Of a stretch of DNA of 64,000 bases, positions 48,829 through 60,120 are shown one piece after another; the first letter of the stretch is position 1, and each line of letters starts with the position of its first letter. The stretch spans positions 124,001-188,000 of the forward strand of contig JBAIAA010000244.1 in NCBI GenBank assembly GCA_037893245.1, given 5' to 3'. Source of the stretch: Crossaster papposus (taxonomy: Eukaryota > Echinodermata > Asteroidea > Velatida > Solasteridae). The position numbers were made by a program, and so were the translations under genes. The notes below the pieces were generated by a model. The model was not told the DNA's origin, made no database searches, and saw nothing but the letters and a program-made list of their open reading frames with translations.

Positions 48829-51789
48829 TTACATTAGTTCACAATAAAAGTTCAACAAAGCAAACTTATAATCTCGTTTGAAAGCGATAATATGTTTGGA
48901 GCTTCTTAATGTATTGGTAAGTGAATTCCATAACCTGGGTCCCTCATATTTAATAGTTTTGTGTGAAAAAGAAGTACGAGTTAATGGGAGATGAAAATGA
49001 CAAGCCTGTCGAGTAAAGTGGGCATGGATCTGATCATTTCGCACAAATATTGCCTTAATAGCCGAGGGTAAAGTATTGGAATCGGACTGATACATGAGGG
49101 ACCCAAGCTGATGGTAATAAATATCCTTAATTTTTAAGGTTTTATGTTTAAAAAAGAGAGGATCAGTATGGGCACAAAAATCAACAAAATTAATTATACG
49201 AAGAGCTCGCTTCTGCAAAAGAAATAACTTGTGAAGATAACCAGTGGAACAGTTACCCCACGCAAGTATTCCATAATTAAGGTATGACAAAATTAAAGTA
49301 TTATAAAGAGAGACTAGGACCGATGGAGGAACAAAATGTTTGATTCTATTGATAACACCAATATTTCTAGCAACAACTTTACATAGATAATCAATATGAT
49401 TTGTCCAAGTTAACTTAGAGTCAATAAACAGTCCCAGAAATTTGAAACAGTCGGTTTTTATAATAGCAGCATCATTAATCACAACATCTCTAGGAAGATC
49501 ATTAGCAGAATTACTAAACAGCATGTAATTGGTTTTATTAATATTTAATGACAACTTATTGATTCTAAACCAATTAGAAACTAATTTAAGTTCATTGTTC
49601 ATGGTTTCAATAAGAGTATTCAAGTTGTTATGAGAAAAAAATTAATTTGAATCGTCAGCAAATAAAATAAATGAAAGTACATCTGATGATTTTGTGAAGT
49701 CATTGATATAAATTATAAAAAGTAACGGACCTAAAATTGATCCTTGAGGGACTCCACAGCTTAAAGTTTTGAAAGATGAATTTGAACCACCAATAAAAAC
49801 ATATTGGCTTCTATTTGTAAGATAACTTCTGAACCACTCCAGGGATACTCCTCGAATACCATAATAGGACAATTTATGCAACAAAATGTCATGGTCAATT
49901 GTGTCAAAGGCTTTTGAAAGATCAAGAAATATCCCCAGAGTGTGCTCAGAGTTATCTACTGCATTAGAAACTTTGTCCAAGAAATTAAGAACTGCATGGG
50001 TCGTTGAGTGTTTGCTACGAAATCCAAATTGTGAATTGGTTAGAATATCAAATTTAAATAAATATTTACTGAGTCGGGCATGGACACATTTCTCAAATAT
50101 TTTTGAAAAACAAGGCAAGATGGAAATGGGTCTATAATTATTAACACAATTAGGATCACCACTTTTATAAACTGGAATAACTTTGGCAATTTTTAATTGG
50201 TGTGGAACAATTCCGGTTATGAATGAAAGATTAATAATGTGTGCAAGTGGCCTACAAATAGCCATGATAGTACTCTTGACAACAGCTATATTAATACAAT
50301 CATAACCAGAGCTCTTTTTATTTTGTAAATTATTGACAATGTCAGATATCTCATGTTCATCAACTGGAGCAAAAAAAAAAGAATTTGGGTTGGGGTCAGT
50401 AAGATAATCATTAAACGATGCCCGAGTTTGAGGAATATTTTGAGCGAGGTTAGGACCTATGTTGACAAAATAATTATTAAAGCAATTGGCAATTAAATTA
50501 GGGTTATTAATCATGTTTCCTTCATGCATGATGCTACTGATGGTATGAGAAGACGTTTTATTGTTCAGTACAGAATTGATTACCTTCCATGTATTACGAA
50601 TGTTATTCTTTTCCTGTTCAAACTGGCGTGTATAATATTGTTTTTTAGAGGTACGTAAAAGGTTAATTAAAATATTCTTATATTTAGTATACTCAATTTT
50701 ATTAGAATTAGTGGGATGAGCTAAATATTGTCGGTAAAGCTTGTTTTTCTTATTAATAGATTTAAGAAGTAGATTGGTTATCCATGGTGCGTGGGGCTTA
50801 GATTTAAATTTGGATTTATGGTTTATATGAGGAGTAAAAAGGGTGTTTTTATCATACATATAATTAAAATCATCAATAAAGTTGTTAAATGCCAAATCAG
50901 GATTATCGCAATTATAGACATTAGTCCAATCATTAGAGTACAGGTCATCCTTGAATCTCTGAATATTTAGATTAGAAGCATTTCGGATAGGGGTGGAAAT
51001 ATAATCATCAGTGGAGACCTCTGGTTTACGAGACTGCATTTTTATAAATATTGGTAAATGGTCTGAAATGTCCGATAAAATAATACCTGATTTGGGGGAA
51101 GGTAAAACGTTTGTAAAAAAATTATCAATAAGTGTGGCAGTGGTATTTGTGATTCTAGTAGGTTTATCAATTAATGGGAGAAAAGAATAAGATATAATTA
51201 AATCAACGAATGCTTGTGTGTTAGGATTGGAATAATTAAGTAAATTAATATTAAAATCACCAGAAATAAAACATGCTTTATTTCCAGGGATCATACGAAA
51301 AAACAAATTCTGAAAAGTAAGCATGAACTCATTGTGACTTGCACTAGGTGGCTTATACATAACACCTGCAATTATGTCTTTGGCACTTAGGGCAGAAATG
51401 TCAATAAACAGGGATTCAAGGGAATCTTCTGAACATTTCAGGTCTTCCCTAATTTTAAAGCTCACCTCACATGAGACATAAAGTGCAACACCACCTCCAA
51501 CTCTACCCTGTCTGTTATTCACAATGAGTTTATAACCTGGGAGTGAATAATAATTATGGGGATCAGTTTTCAACCATGTTTCAGAGAGTGCAATAACAGT
51601 AAAGTTATTGTCAATAGAGTCTAAGAGAAGCTGAAGTTGATCAAAAATTTTCTGGAGACTTCTAATATTAAGGTGGAGTAAAGAAAAACCATCAATATTG
51701 TTAATCTTAGGAAACTGCTCCAAAGAATAGTACTGTGAATTATTGAATGAATGAAAAGGATTGTTTGGATCCATATACTCAGAATCCAA
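48829..51789 (-). pseudogene. CR1/L2-like ORF2: AP endonuclease and RT, one stop codon
   Basis: One continuous frame broken by a single TAA at 49,642-49,644, directly after the RT catalytic box ILFADDSN. Endonuclease: HLNIRSLQKIFDQL, ALSETWL, GDFNINLLNYSN, DISDHLPIF. RT: VIPVYKSGDPNCVNNYRPIS, LDLSKAFDTIDHDILLHKLS, CGVPQGSILGPLLFIIYIND. After the stop the frame resumes FFSHNNLNTLIETMNNEL and runs through the usual C-terminal domain (FKFLGLFIDSKLTWTNHIDY, LSYLNYGILAWGNCS). All expected parts are present, about 986 codons in all. Confidence 0.92.
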
Positions 51790-52229
51790 ATTATTCTCAA
51801 ACTCACTAGGACCTTAAGCCATCATCATTCTGCCGTTCAATATCAAGAACTGAGATGTAAAGTAACAATATAAGTCTGGCATTAATGCAAACCTGGGTCA
51901 CACATGTAACACAACAATTACAGGACAATTCAAGTACATACATGTAGAAACAAATACAGATAAATACAATATAATTTAATGATGAGGAGGACTTGTTGAT
52001 AAACATATCTTCAAGTTCACCGCATGTCAAACAAAACCGGTGCATATATACACGTGTATACATGTACATGCACACATACACACGTGTTTTAATAAAATAC
52101 AAAGCAGTATGTGATCAGTCAAATCTTAGACTGGGATCAATAAGTAATAACAACTGTTGGAATATGATGATGATCAGCCAAACAGCGATCAGTCAGATCT
52201 AACGATAGATATATTCAATGCAGCAGCAC
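51790..52229. other. Inter-ORF region of the CR1/L2-like element
   Basis: About 440 bp between ORF1 and ORF2 on the minus strand, with ATATACACGTGTATACATGT-type alternating repeats at 52,045-52,085. No gene seen. An internal leader for ORF2 is possible. Confidence 0.55.
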
Positions 52230-53108
52230 TCATTTATTGCAAGGTGACGGATGAAACTCCTTACTGTCGATAAACAGCTTTCCATTGCGGAAGACGACCT
52301 GTTGGCCCTTTTCGTAGGCTTGTTTCATTGTATCACGAAGTGACCGTTTCTTGATGGCATCGGCTAGTGGCAAGTCTTGTAACACGAACATACTAGTATC
52401 CTGCAGGACCTTCTTAGCTTGTCGCAAGATAGCTTGCCTTTCCGGTCTGTAGATAAATTTAGCAATGATGTGACGAGACTTGTCCGACGATAGTTTTGGT
52501 CTAACTCCGGATCGATGGGCATTTTCAACAGTGACATTTGGGAGGCTGAATTTGTTGACGATTATGTCCTTAACAGCTTGATAAGCGTATGAAGGGTTTT
52601 CGGAAGGCTGTTCTGGGACACCCCCAAATCGCAGGTTAAAGCTGCGGGAGTACCTCTCAAGTTGCAAGGCTTCATTTTCAACCTTCTCAAGTCTCTTGAC
52701 TGCCTCTTGAAATTGCAATTCAATTTTGGAGATTGAACCAGCTGTTACAGTAGCTTGCTGCTGCAGATCACCGACTGAATCACTTGTGTAAGTCAACCCT
52801 TTTTCCATCTCTGACTGCTTGGCCTCGATACTGCCAACTCTATTGATGAGACTTTCCTGATTTAAAATCACTTTATCAAGTTTTGCATGTATATCACCCA
52901 CCATGGACCGTAGGTCGTTCCTCAGAATATCAAATTCACTGGATGAAGTAGCAAGAACATCGACTGGATTCGAGGTTTCAGCACGCGCACGTGTAACGGC
53001 CATGGTTGGAGAATTCGACGCCATCTTGGATTTCACAGATGTAGCGTCAGTTGCAAGTTCAGCCGTAGATTTTTGGTCTCGTCGAGGCGGCATATCGAGA
53101 GGCTCCAA
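52230..53108 (-). CDS. CR1/L2-like ORF1: L1-type RNA-binding protein
   Basis: 292 codons, intact. A basic/polar N-terminus (start in frame MEPLDMPPRRDQKST), then a long coiled coil (residues ~55-155: SEFDILRNDLRSMVGDIHAK.., SKIELQFQEAVKRLEKVENE), then an RRM-like core (ERYSRSFNLRFGGVPEQ) and a C-terminal domain (VENAHRSGVRP, SRHIIAKFIYRPERQAIL). That layout is that of L1 ORF1p (transposase_22 family), a trimeric nucleic-acid chaperone. Here it is paired with a CR1/L2-type ORF2. Confidence 0.85.
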   Translation of the reverse strand: MEPLDMPPRRDQKSTAELATDATSVKSKMASNSPTMAVTRARAETSNPVDVLATSSSEFDILRNDLRSMVGDIHAKLDKVILNQESLINRVGSIEAKQSEMEKGLTYTSDSVGDLQQQATVTAGSISKIELQFQEAVKRLEKVENEALQLERYSRSFNLRFGGVPEQPSENPSYAYQAVKDIIVNKFSLPNVTVENAHRSGVRPKLSSDKSRHIIAKFIYRPERQAILRQAKKVLQDTSMFVLQDLPLADAIKKRSLRDTMKQAYEKGQQVVFRNGKLFIDSKEFHPSPCNK

Positions 53109-53268
53109 TAAGTAGTTATGTTACAGATTGGGTACTTTGATTGCTGATAAGATGTTTCCCAGCTTTCAAATTTACACAAAATGTACAGAGACAGGGAAAT
53201 GCTGAAAGAAATCCGGCCTGTTTGACAGAGCGATATTAGAACACGTCCGTTTACCACAGCGCCCTCAT

Positions 53269-53453
53269 ATCTTTCCCTTGGCCGCTTCAGTCTTTGTGGT
53301 GACGCACCATTTGTTGCCGTTTAGTTGCTGGACGCAAACGACGTCAGTCTCCCCGGCGGTCGTGGCCACCAGGTCACACATCTTGGCATAGTCGATCTTC
53401 TCATCGGTCGTCAGGTAAGTAGAAAGAGTTCTCTGTAATTCTCGGTTGGCCAT
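53269..53453 (-). pseudogene. Keno-like ORF1, N-terminus
   Basis: ATG at 53,453 (MANRELQRTLSTYLTTDEKI, CVQQLNGNKWCVTTKT), cut by the CR1/L2-like insertion after AAKGK. The start codon is only 12 bases after U2 nt 32, so a transcript from the U2 promoter would have a ~44-nt leader made mostly of U2 sequence. Confidence 0.83.
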
Positions 53454-53465
53454 GGTAGCAGTTGT

Positions 53466-53497
53466 ACATGATCTTAGCCAAAAGGCCGAGAAGCGAT
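53466..53497 (-). pseudogene. U2 snRNA, nt 1-32, 5' of the Keno-like element
   Basis: The minus strand starts ATCGCTTCTCGGCCTTTTGG and continues CTAAGATCATGT, the universally conserved U2 5' end (nt 30 is T where many animals have A), then turns into Keno-like sequence just before GTAGTA. Confidence 0.93.
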
Positions 53498-53576
53498 AAC
53501 GATTGATATTGAACCAATAGGGCACTCTGGAATTATGCATGCAAATTTATTCCCCCGACCATTGTTCTCATCCGAA
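53498..53576 (-). promoter_or_regulatory. U2 upstream block, copy B
   Basis: Conserved between the two U2 5' ends in this window (this and 62,406-62,484). It includes the octamer ATGCAAAT (53,539-53,546), 42-49 bp before U2 nt 1 in both copies. Octamers occur in snRNA enhancers, but here the distance is nearer that of a PSE, so its exact role is uncertain. Confidence 0.6.
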
Positions 53577-54913
53577 TAATATTCTTATTTTAACTTTTCT
53601 AATTTGTGTATTTGGGGTCAAGAAAAGGACTTCTCACAGAGCCCGACGCAAATCCGTTTAGAGAAATTACCAACTTTTGGCACGTTAATTTACATCAATA
53701 TTCATGAGCTTGGGGGGGTTTTCATAACACATTTTCATACACATCGACAATATTCTTTTACATATTCATTTTTTTACCCAAAAGTCACTTGAAAAATCGG
53801 TGAAAAAGCGACTGGTATCATAATTATCGCCATGCTGCACTGCGCCTCCCGCTGTGAATACACCGACCTACCGGTACGAGCGTGCCGATAGATGGCGCCC
53901 TTCGGCACAACCGCGCCTCGATCGTTTACCGTTCAGGCCGGTTTATTTGTTTTCAAGCAGAACCTAAATGTCCCACTTTGTGGGCGGTGAAAATAGTCTG
54001 GTTCTATGGCCTGATCATTTAAATGTGTACACCCAGACGTCGAAATTGTAGTCGCGAACGTTAACGAGAATACCCGACCGTCAATAAAACGTGTTCGGAA
54101 ATCTTCAGTTTGGCCAAGGAAAATGTTTCATGCTAAGCAAATTGTTGTGCTTTACATTTGTTATGAAATTGGGCCCAGGTAAGACAGAACACGAGAACAA
54201 AGCTAATAGACCACACGCGAAGTGTCAACTCACCACATTTCCAATGTTTTTGTTAAATCTATGAAAATGTGACCCAGGATATCAAAATCAATAATAAGCG
54301 GCAAATGACAATTCACGATATGTACATAGTAACATTTGAAATTCCATAGGCTTTCTAATGATACCCATCCCCAGTCTGTAACTCGTAACCAATAATTTCC
54401 GAGCTAAAGGCTTGTGATGGATGTCATTACAAAGCTTATTGAATTTGCAATCTTATTATATTTATATCTCCGAAAGTCATTTTCCGACTTATTCTTGATT
54501 TTGATGTGCTGGGTCACGGGTATAATATCATTCACCTACTTTTACAAACTGAACTTGCATGTACTATTGTATATATAGAGTACAGACACAGCGCGTATTT
54601 CTTTTTACTTTGTTGAAGTCACAGTGCGCGCGTTGCATATTTAATGAACTAGTGTCATATGAAGGTCGCCTGGATACACGTTAAAACGCACGCGCGCGAG
54701 GATGAAAACAAACACTTTCTTAATATTTGTATAAACAGGAAAAGGGAAGGCGATTCGTTTTAAAATAAAGAAAGCCATTGGACAAACCCAGCGGGCCTTT
54801 GGCTGTGAAAGTTAAAATCTACACATGTATTATCTAAATGTGTCTCTTTTAAAACTTTATTTAAAAATGAAGAACAGACAGACAGCGGCGTTTCTCTCTT
54901 GTAAATATGTGGT
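53577..54913. other. U2-H2A intergenic spacer, copy B
   Basis: Near-identical to 24,041-25,378, with a few substitutions and small indels. No gene seen. Confidence 0.85.
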
Positions 54914-54929
54914 GGCCCTGAAAAGAGCC
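54914..54929 (-). terminator. Histone 3' stem-loop of H2A copy B
   Basis: The minus strand reads GGCTCTTTTCAGGGCC, with one G-T pair in the stem, 39 nt past the stop. Confidence 0.92.
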
Positions 54930-54968
54930 TTTTGTTTTTGTTTGTGGAGGCAAAGTAATTTGTTTGTA

Positions 54969-55322
54969 TTACTTTGATACTTTGGCGGTCTTTTTGGGCA
55001 GGAGTACTTGCTGGATGTTGGGAAGCACACCGCCTTGCGCGATGGTGACTCCACTCATCAACTTGTTAAGCTCTTCGTCGTTGCGTATAGCAAGCTGCAG
55101 ATGTCGAGGGTTAATTATCGTCTTCTTATTGTCCAGGATCTCCGCGGTCAGGTATTCCATCACGGCTGCCAGGTAGACCGGTGCACCGGCTCCAACCCGC
55201 TCAGCGTAGTTGCCCCTTCGCAAAAATCGATGAACGCGACCCACGGGGAACTGCAGTCCCGCCCTTGAGGACCTGCTCCTGGCCTTGCTTCTTGCTTTTC
55301 CGCTCTTTCCTCGTCCAGTCAT
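54969..55322 (-). pseudogene. Histone H2A copy B, 24-bp in-frame deletion
   Basis: 117 codons from [13 protein letters not shown]. The frame is open, but AEIL is followed directly by DNKK: eight residues (ELAGNAAR) are lost against copy A through a 24-bp deletion at 55,133. They form the end of the central histone-fold helix and include one acidic-patch glutamate. This should prevent normal folding, so I call it a pseudogene despite the open frame. Outside the deletion it is closer to standard H2A than copy A ([16 protein letters not shown]). Confidence 0.88.
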
Positions 55323-56323
55323 CTTGAAGTAATTGGTGACAGTAGATTGCGATCTGCAGTGAAAGTGCCGTACGAGGGGGGTGACAGCACTAGTTATAGC
55401 GTTCCGGTGGATTGGCCGAAGCACGCCAAGTAGCCAATCACGCGCGACACACTTACTGTACGGTTGAGTGCACCGCATCCATTTTTGGATGCGTGGAGAC
55501 AGGGATACATTTTTTGAACGAGGTCTGTCTGTCTGTCTGTCTGTCTTCAATCTAAGCGATGAAATCATAACAGCAAAAACCCAAAGCACCCAAAAACCTT
55601 ACCTGCTTTCTCAGACGATTTATGTTATCCCGACGGTGTGTCCCTGTTGCCTACCGATTGACCTGCCTCCACGCTGGCCGCAGATCGTCCCTCATAAACC
55701 ACATTGAAAACTGTCACGGATTTGTCTGCACAGAGATACGACAAACACATATATTAAACATACATCAAACAAGAAACCACTACTTCTCGTAATGGAGACT
55801 GAATGAACAAAAACCACTGCGCGCACAGGTGCTGAATAACAAAAGGCTGTTCGGCCATTGCAAATTCCTACGTGACTTACTGAGGCTAAATTAACAATGA
55901 CCCCCATTTGTCATTTTCGTTGTTGGCGGGCACGCGTATAATTGTTTTGGTCAAAGCTATTCGTTGGTTTTAAAAATTCGATCGCTTAGGTTGGGCGGAG
56001 CACTGTCAGCCCTGCTATGGTATATATCATGGTAATTAAATGATGTAAATAAATACTTTTGGCATCATTGCAAAGCTAACGAATCGCTCTTTACTACGGT
56101 GTAAAACAATAGAACTCCAAATACTACATGCCTTTTCAAGTCACATATTTGTTTTCAAAGGCGATCGAGAACAGAAGGTTAATGTTGATCTTCATTTCTC
56201 CTTTTAAGGTCTGGGGGGAATGTAAAGACGGGAACACTACCCGAACGATTTTACCACCTACGAATATTGATTAAATTAGTAACACAGATCAGACAGTCAC
56301 ATCTCTTTTTTTAAAATTGTGTT
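55323..56323. other. H2A-H2B intergenic spacer, copy B unit
   Basis: Matches 25,812-26,829, including the (GTCT)n tract at 55,535-55,557. No gene seen. Confidence 0.8.
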
Positions 56324-56339
56324 GGCTCTGTAAAGAGCC
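56324..56339 (-). terminator. Histone 3' stem-loop of H2B copy C, loop mutated
   Basis: The minus strand reads GGCTCTTTACAGAGCC: the TTTTC loop region has become TTTAC, and the stem is intact. Confidence 0.85.
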
Positions 56340-56383
56340 GTTTGGTTATGTTTTTCGTTTTATTTGTTCCTCCCTCGGTCAAC

Positions 56384-56752
56384 CTATTTTGAAGTCGTAT
56401 ACTTGGTGACGGCCTTGGTTCCTTCGCTGACTGCATGCTTGGCAAGCTCTCCCGGGAGGATTAGGCGTACTGCAGTCTGCACTTCACGACTTGAGATGGT
56501 CGACTTCTTGTTGTAGTGGGCAAGGCGAGAAGATTCGCCGGCGATGCGCTCAAACACGTCGTTGACAAAGCTGTTCATGATGCTCATTGCCTTGCTGGAG
56601 ATTCCTGTGTCGGGGTGCACCTGTTTCATGACTTTGTAGATGTAGATGCCATAGCTCTCCGTGCGACGCCGACGCCTCTTCTTGTTCGTGCTGACCGGAG
56701 CCTTGGTGTTGCCGGCCTTCTTCTGGCCTTTTCCGCTAACTTTAGGAGCCAT
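56384..56752 (-). CDS. Histone H2B, copy C
   Basis: 122 codons, intact. [10 protein letters not shown] start; RRRRTESYG where copies A and B have [19 protein letters not shown] and [10 protein letters not shown] are the standard forms. TATA-like CATAAAAG upstream at 56,817-56,824. Confidence 0.93.
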   Translation of the reverse strand: MAPKVSGKGQKKAGNTKAPVSTNKKRRRRRTESYGIYIYKVMKQVHPDTGISSKAMSIMNSFVNDVFERIAGESSRLAHYNKKSTISSREVQTAVRLILPGELAKHAVSEGTKAVTKYTTSK

Positions 56753-57445
56753 GATTGGAGAAGATGAGTGTATGTGATCGTGCGATCGAATGGAAGGTCA
56801 AGCATGCCGGGACGACTTTTATGGTACCCACTAGGATTCTGGGCATACACGCATTGTCCACACAATCACCCAAGCGTGGAGAATTATGTACGCGTGCAAA
56901 GTGACATGCATTGGCGCTTGCCACACGCACAGAGGGCAAAAGCTATCCTTCCGAATCCGAATGAAAACTCCAAGAAACAAACAATTACAAACAATAATTT
57001 AGAATATCCATCTTTTTATTATATTCGGTAGAGGCCAACAATCCGGTGTGGTTTCACTCATTATTTATTTTTCCCCAAACGCCGGGTAAACTTGCGTATC
57101 ATCCAATGTAACGAAGAGTTCCCGTTTTCGAAAATATGACACAAAATGACTGCATAAACAATTGTGTACATGGCCAGGCAATTACTCTTCTTCTTTTTTA
57201 CCGAATTAAAAGTAAAATAATTTTTATTTTTTTATTTTGGGGGGTGGGGGGGACAACAAAAAATAAGAGACAGACAGACAGACAAACAAACAAAATGGAA
57301 AGAGACTAATCCAATTAATTTTATTTATCCGTTCTTCGGAGCTCTGGCCAGTTAAAATTCGTATTTACCTATAGTAACCAAACTGAACTTTCCAAAACTC
57401 TACAGAAAACGCGATTGGAATGAATCTCTCTTTGACAAAAATATT
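56753..57445. other. H2B-H3 intergenic spacer, copy C
   Basis: Matches 27,255-27,926 with small indels. H2B promoter at the left; no other gene. Confidence 0.8.
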
Positions 57446-57461
57446 GGCCCTGAAAAGGGCC
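57446..57461 (-). terminator. Original H3 3' stem-loop, now displaced
   Basis: The minus strand reads GGCCCTTTTCAGGGCC, a perfect palindromic stem. It now lies ~250 bp from the H3 stop because a duplicated, H2A-derived segment sits between them. Confidence 0.9.
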
Positions 57462-57490
57462 GTTCGGTTAGTTTTGCGCACGCAGCTGTG

Positions 57491-57711
<221 letters not shown>

Positions 57712-57713
57712 AC

Positions 57714-58576
<863 letters not shown>

Positions 58577-58592
58577 GGCTCTGAAAAGAGCC
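58577..58592 (-). terminator. Histone 3' stem-loop of H4
   Basis: The minus strand reads GGCTCTTTTCAGAGCC, 36 nt past the stop; canonical. Confidence 0.95.
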
Positions 58593-58627
58593 GTTTGGTT
58601 TGAAAATGGCATGTATCATGCATCTAT

Positions 58628-58945
<318 letters not shown>

Positions 58946-59011
58946 TTAATTTTCTTCTTTCCTTCCCTGCTCAGACTAGACTAGATCGATTGAATGGGCG
59001 AGGCAGTGAAT

Positions 59012-59018
59012 TATATAT
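59012..59018 (-). promoter_or_regulatory. TATA box of H4
   Basis: TATATAT, about 73-79 bp upstream of the ATG; the usual distance for an intronless histone gene. Confidence 0.65.
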
Positions 59019-59696
59019 CACTCCTATGCGCGGACGCGATAGGAGCACGCCAGGCAAACGAAAGTCAGGGCGCCCTCTAGCAACAAATCGTGGCAGACGT
59101 TTCTCTCCCGAAATAACGACACGAGAGGAGAAATAAACAGTCAACGAGAGAGAGAGAGGAAAGCAAGCAAACGAATAATCGCAACATTAGAATACAAACA
59201 TACAAACTGAACTGTTAAAAGCACTGTTATTTATTGTATTTGAGGTTTTATCACTTACAAAACAAAAAGCTATAAAAAGGGCCCTGCATTATTACCTATA
59301 CAGTATTTACAAAAAATAGAATTCAAACAAACAAGACCAACAACAAAAAGAATATTTAAAGTCGACATTTATATGAAATCATATGAATTTCTAAAAATAT
59401 GGAAAAGATAAAGAAATCTAATACATCTTCGCCCCAAAAAAATACAACCAGTCGCAGAGGATCTGTTTGTTTGTTTGTTTGTTTGTTTTTGTTGTTGTTG
59501 TTTTTCCCTTTCATCAGAAATCAACCAAAAACAAAGAGATCGGTCTTCATACAATTATTTAATTGATACAAATTGAAATGTTCAAATATAAGAAAGCCAC
59601 GAAGTAAAGCGAAGAAAGAACTTGTAAAAGTGAGGCGACATAGGAATACACATAATAGACAAGACCTGTTTTTGTATTAATTGATGTTCCCCGAGG
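59019..59696. other. H4-U2 spacer
   Basis: About 680 bp, AT-rich, with (GA)n at 59,142-59,157 and (GTTT)n near 59,466-59,490. It completes the array unit: H4 is followed by the next U2 gene. No gene seen. Confidence 0.75.
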
Positions 59697-59851
59697 GGAG
59701 TGGGCCGAATCCCGGATGTACTGCTATACCGGGCCAACCCATGGCCGGGACGAGGCAAGCCTCTATTCCACGGCCCAAATCCAAAAATCAGATTAATATA
59801 CTGGCTGTTCGATGAACAGCGTTTCAGATATTAAGCTGAAAAGAACAGATA
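59697..59851 (-). pseudogene. U2 snRNA, nt 37 to 3' end
   Basis: Minus strand from TATCTGTTCTTTTCAGC through stems IIa/IIb, the Sm site GATTTTTGG, stem-loop III (GGAATAGAGGCTTGCC) and stem-loop IV (GGCCCGG..CCGGGATTCGGCC), ending near CCCACTCC. With the 36-nt 5' piece at 62,370-62,405, total length is ~191 nt, the normal U2 size. Nothing is lost or duplicated at the split. Confidence 0.92.
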
Positions 59852-60120
59852 CTTATTTTGTAGGGTTTTAGAGTCTTCTTTAAGAAGACTCCAAGGACAG
59901 GGTAGTCACACTACACCTAGGTTCGTGAGGCTACGAGCCTCCCTGTCCTTTACTTAAATATTAAACTCACAAAACACTAAAACAGGACGGTACAAACAGA
60001 GAGTGTAGCCACGCTAACCACGCATTACCATGGTAGGGTACGACCCTAACTCTCTGCCATGGAACGTATACAAACAAAATACATACTTTTTGTCTATCAA
60101 ATACAAGACAACAAGAGGGA
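59852..60120 (-). other. Structured 3' UTR of the RT-less element
   Basis: Perfect 10-bp inverted repeat GAGTCTTCTT/AAGAAGACTC with a 1-base centre (59,871-59,891). A 10-bp long-range stem AAGGACAGGG (59,893-59,902)/CCCTGTCCTT (59,941-59,950) encloses a 6-bp hairpin (59,927-59,941). A further CCATGG/CCATGG stem (60,028-60,062) encloses TAGGGT/ACCCTA. In non-LTR elements such 3' folds serve as the RT recognition site. Confidence 0.7.

Larger units (their letters stand above)
48461..53268 (-). mobile_element. CR1/L2-like non-LTR retrotransposon nested in Keno-like ORF1
   Basis: A 4.8-kb element flanked by the 6-bp duplication ATCTTT (48,455-48,460 and 53,269-53,274). Its 3' end on the minus strand is a short tandem repeat (TGAACCTTGAACCTTGAA), the usual 3' tail of L2/CR1-type elements rather than poly(A). 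Two ORFs are almost intact, so it is young, and younger than the Keno-like element it interrupts. Clade name (L2, Crack or relative) needs an RT tree. Confidence 0.85.
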
